Assembly (NCBI GenBank): GCA_937916415.1
Contig: CALGGH010000236.1
Coordinates: forward strand, 1 to 14,625
Length of the DNA: 14,625 nt
DNA from: an uncultured Lachnospiraceae bacterium
GTDB taxonomy: Bacteria; Bacillota; Clostridia; Lachnospirales; Lachnospiraceae
Reading direction: 5' to 3'
Shown: positions 13,083 to 14,625 of the stretch, in pieces
Layout: the number at the start of each line of letters is the position of its first letter
Numbering within the stretch: position 1 is the stretch's first letter
Notes under the pieces: generated by a model
Seen by the model: only the letters and a program-made list of their open reading frames with translations
The model's database searches: none
Told to the model about the DNA's origin: nothing
Program-made: the position numbers and the translations under genes

Positions 13083-14157
13083 AAGATATTCAGCATATTC
13101 GCTTGCAGAACTCATAGAAATCATATCTAACATGGCGGAGGATCCTGCCTCAGCCGATGATCCCTTATGGTTTCGCGGACATAATTTGTTCCATTATAAG
13201 TTGCTGCCCACGGCACTTCGGTCTTTCTCCTCCGGCATGATCAATGAGTTGGATTCTTATAACAGCCTGAACTTAACAGAGGATTCCAAATTACAAGTCT
13301 TTAAGTCCCGATCCTGGCACCTGCTGCAAGAGAAACCACGCACCAAAATGGAATGGATGGCGCTATATAGACATTATGGCGGATCAACCCGACTATTGGA
13401 TTGGAGCGAGTCGCTTTGGACTGCTCTGTCCTTTGCTCTTGACGCATTCCTGTCTGATTCAGGCAATTCCAGGTCCAGAGATGCTGCAACTCCCGCAATA
13501 TGGGTGCTTAGGCCCATTAGGCTTAATCAGGTGGTCTTTGATTTCATTAAGAACGATGATCACAAGGAGACATATATAAAACATGCCATCAAGCCGCTTG
13601 AATCCATCCCTGGTGCTAAAAGTAATCTGACCAACGTCCTTAGTACCATAATCTCAAATGACATATACAACCTATGGCCAACGAATGTCTCCGGAGTTGG
13701 AATACCTAACCTGAGCGTTATTGATGAAAGGCGTATACAAATGGAAGGCAACTTGGCAGGATATCTGGCCGCAGGCGAGTTTAATCCCTTTTTTTACCTG
13801 TGTCTGAGATATTACAATGACGCCTATCCTATAGTCGTGAACCAATTAAATGATGTCCTGCCTCCGCTCTCCATCTATCACCATTATCAAAGCGACCGAA
13901 TGAGAAATCAGAAGGGAGCATTTACCATATTTCCCAATTATCACCTCAAGGGAGACATGGCGTCGGCAAAGGAACTATCATACGATTGCAGGTGTATGGA
14001 AAATCAGAATGCCATCAACTCCACGCTTTTTGAAATAAGACTTTTAAATCCAACAAGGATAGCAAAAGATTTTATTCGGTTGGGTGCAAGTCGAGAAGAA
14101 ATATATCCTGAAAGCGAAATCGTAGTGCGACACATGGAAAGTGATTATTTTAAATAG
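13075..14157 (+). CDS. FRG-domain protein (360 aa)
   Basis: The start is GTG 13075, 8 nt inside the end of the zincin gene, with GGGGG (13064-13068) as ribosome binding site. The first in-frame ATG, at codon 20, would cut into the region before the domain. The FRG family (named for its Phe-Arg-Gly motif) is recognisable by WFRGH (32-36), YRHYGGSTRLLDWSES (98-113) with its following hydrophobic helix, and the late block RMRNQKGAFTIFPN (275-288). About 100 residues between these blocks look family-specific, and the last 70 form a mixed alpha/beta end. To my knowledge the biochemical activity of FRG domains is not settled; such genes are often found in mobile and defence-like loci. Overlap with the zincin gene suggests translational coupling and a shared complex or pathway. 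No signal peptide is visible, so it should be cytoplasmic. Confidence 0.9.
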   Translation: MIKRYSAYSLAELIEIISNMAEDPASADDPLWFRGHNLFHYKLLPTALRSFSSGMINELDSYNSLNLTEDSKLQVFKSRSWHLLQEKPRTKMEWMALYRHYGGSTRLLDWSESLWTALSFALDAFLSDSGNSRSRDAATPAIWVLRPIRLNQVVFDFIKNDDHKETYIKHAIKPLESIPGAKSNLTNVLSTIISNDIYNLWPTNVSGVGIPNLSVIDERRIQMEGNLAGYLAAGEFNPFFYLCLRYYNDAYPIVVNQLNDVLPPLSIYHHYQSDRMRNQKGAFTIFPNYHLKGDMASAKELSYDCRCMENQNAINSTLFEIRLLNPTRIAKDFIRLGASREEIYPESEIVVRHMESDYFK

Positions 14158-14172
14158 TTTTTCTAAAGTGAA

Positions 14173-14520
14173 CGGAGACGATCATGAAATACACAGGCCG
14201 TTACCTGGATTTCCAGGGAATGCATGGCGAGGAACGCCCGTCAGTGGGAAGAATACTATATGGCTCATGAAGAATATGACCTGGTATTCGACGACTTTGA
14301 GTTCGATGATCTAGATGAACCCGGCGACGGCGTAATTGACCTGCGCCATGACGACGAACCGGTCATCTGCAATGAGTATTAGTCTCCTGCCGTCTTCTCT
14401 CTCCTGCGCTTCGTAAGCTACTAATCCATTCGTTGTCTGTTTGTTGCCCGGCTCTGAACAAAAGTGCAGCATTTTCTATATTCTCTGGCTCAATAATTTT
14501 TCACTCTATATTTTTTCGTA
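14173..14520 (+). repeat. Direct-repeat module, copy 2
   Basis: Homologous to 1286-1592 in the same orientation: a GGAG ribosome binding site, ATGAAATA.., the acidic small gene ending ...DDEPVI (here extended by CNEY), then a C/T-rich stretch, TTCGTAAGCTACTAATCCAT..., CTCAATAATTTTTC (14489-14502) and a further TTCGTA (14515-14520). The block 14397-14478 also matches 10497-10576. It lies 16 nt after the FRG gene. No terminator separates the two, so read-in transcription is possible. Confidence 0.8.
14184..14382 (+). pseudogene. Small acidic protein gene with a 1-nt frameshift (copy 2)
   Basis: ATG 14184 has a good ribosome binding site (GGAG at 14174-14177) but reads only 28 codons to TGA 14268-14270. 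The conserved acidic part lies in another frame, where ATG 14224 opens 52 codons ending TAG 14380-14382 (...EYDLVFDDFEFDDLDEPGD, VIDLRHDDEPVI, CNEY). Compared with copy 1, which is continuous across this point, copy 2 has one extra base between about 14235 and 14244. Joining the first ~17 residues (MKYTGRYLDFQGMHGEE) to the second frame restores the ~61-aa acidic protein. Either the gene is dead, or only the 52-aa internal product is made; I see no good ribosome binding site for that start. No slippery heptamer is evident. Function is unknown. Confidence 0.6.
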
Positions 14521-14625
14521 GTAAGCGTCAAATAGATTGTATCTATTAATTAGTGTCTGCTGATTATTTCGTAACTGGTAGATAATAGGTGCATTTTTTC
14601 ACTGGAAGATTCCTGATAGAATTGC
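14521..14625. other. AT-rich tail of the window, nothing recognised
   Basis: After repeat module copy 2 the sequence is AT-rich, with one more TTCGTA (14568-14573) and a GATAAT at 14581-14586 that lacks a convincing -35 element. No open frame, hairpin with T-run or known RNA is visible. It probably leads into the next gene beyond the window. Confidence 0.5.

Noticed and set aside
1..14625. CRISPR array, tRNA/rRNA genes, transposase, integrase, or reverse transcriptase (retron/DGR)
   Set aside because: I saw no short regular repeats with spacers, no tRNA-like or rRNA sequence, and no open frame carrying the motifs of these enzymes.

Overview
All genes in this 14.6-kb window lie on the + strand. 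The window looks like the accessory region of a Gram-positive Clostridia genome, most likely a Lachnospiraceae-type gut or rumen bacterium. The evidence is strong AGGAG-type ribosome binding sites, a typical Lachnospiraceae signal peptide (MKKFSK...VFA), Ig-like surface repeats with the 'ALGH-W / CxxC' pattern common in gut and rumen Firmicutes surface proteins, and small phage-like structural proteins. The species assignment is an inference.

Layout. (1) 1-1127: a GC-rich run of small phage-like late genes: the tail of an upstream gene, a 62-aa Cys-rich protein, a 149-aa beta-rich (jelly-roll/TNF-like?) protein and an 85-aa protein. It ends at two back-to-back hairpins (1156-1207). (2) 1286-1592: a module made of a small acidic-protein gene, broken by one in-frame TAG, plus its noncoding 3' tail. 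(3) 1659-10328: one giant gene for a secreted 2889-aa protein of stacked Ig-like/beta-sandwich segments, with no visible wall anchor and abrupt internal changes in base composition. (4) 10329-10741: a hairpin terminator, a partial third copy of the noncoding repeat and an AT-rich promoter. (5) 10742-14157: an AT-rich three-gene unit: a 63-aa protein, an intrinsic terminator that may act as an attenuator, a 697-aa HExxH putative zinc metalloprotease, and an FRG-domain protein that overlaps it by 8 nt. (6) 14173-14520: a second copy of the module in (2), its small gene broken by a different lesion (a 1-nt frameshift). The last ~100 bases hold nothing I recognise.

Interpretation. The segment from the giant gene to the FRG gene is flanked by direct copies of the same ~310-350-nt module, and a partial copy separates the surface-protein gene from the zincin/FRG unit. 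This resembles a cargo region behind a phage-like late operon, assembled by repeat-associated insertion or duplication. The strongest candidate for an undescribed system is the 63-aa protein / HExxH-ExxxD zincin / FRG operon: translationally coupled, AT-rich against its surroundings, and in a setting where defence or abortive-infection genes often sit. Its function is inferred from architecture only.
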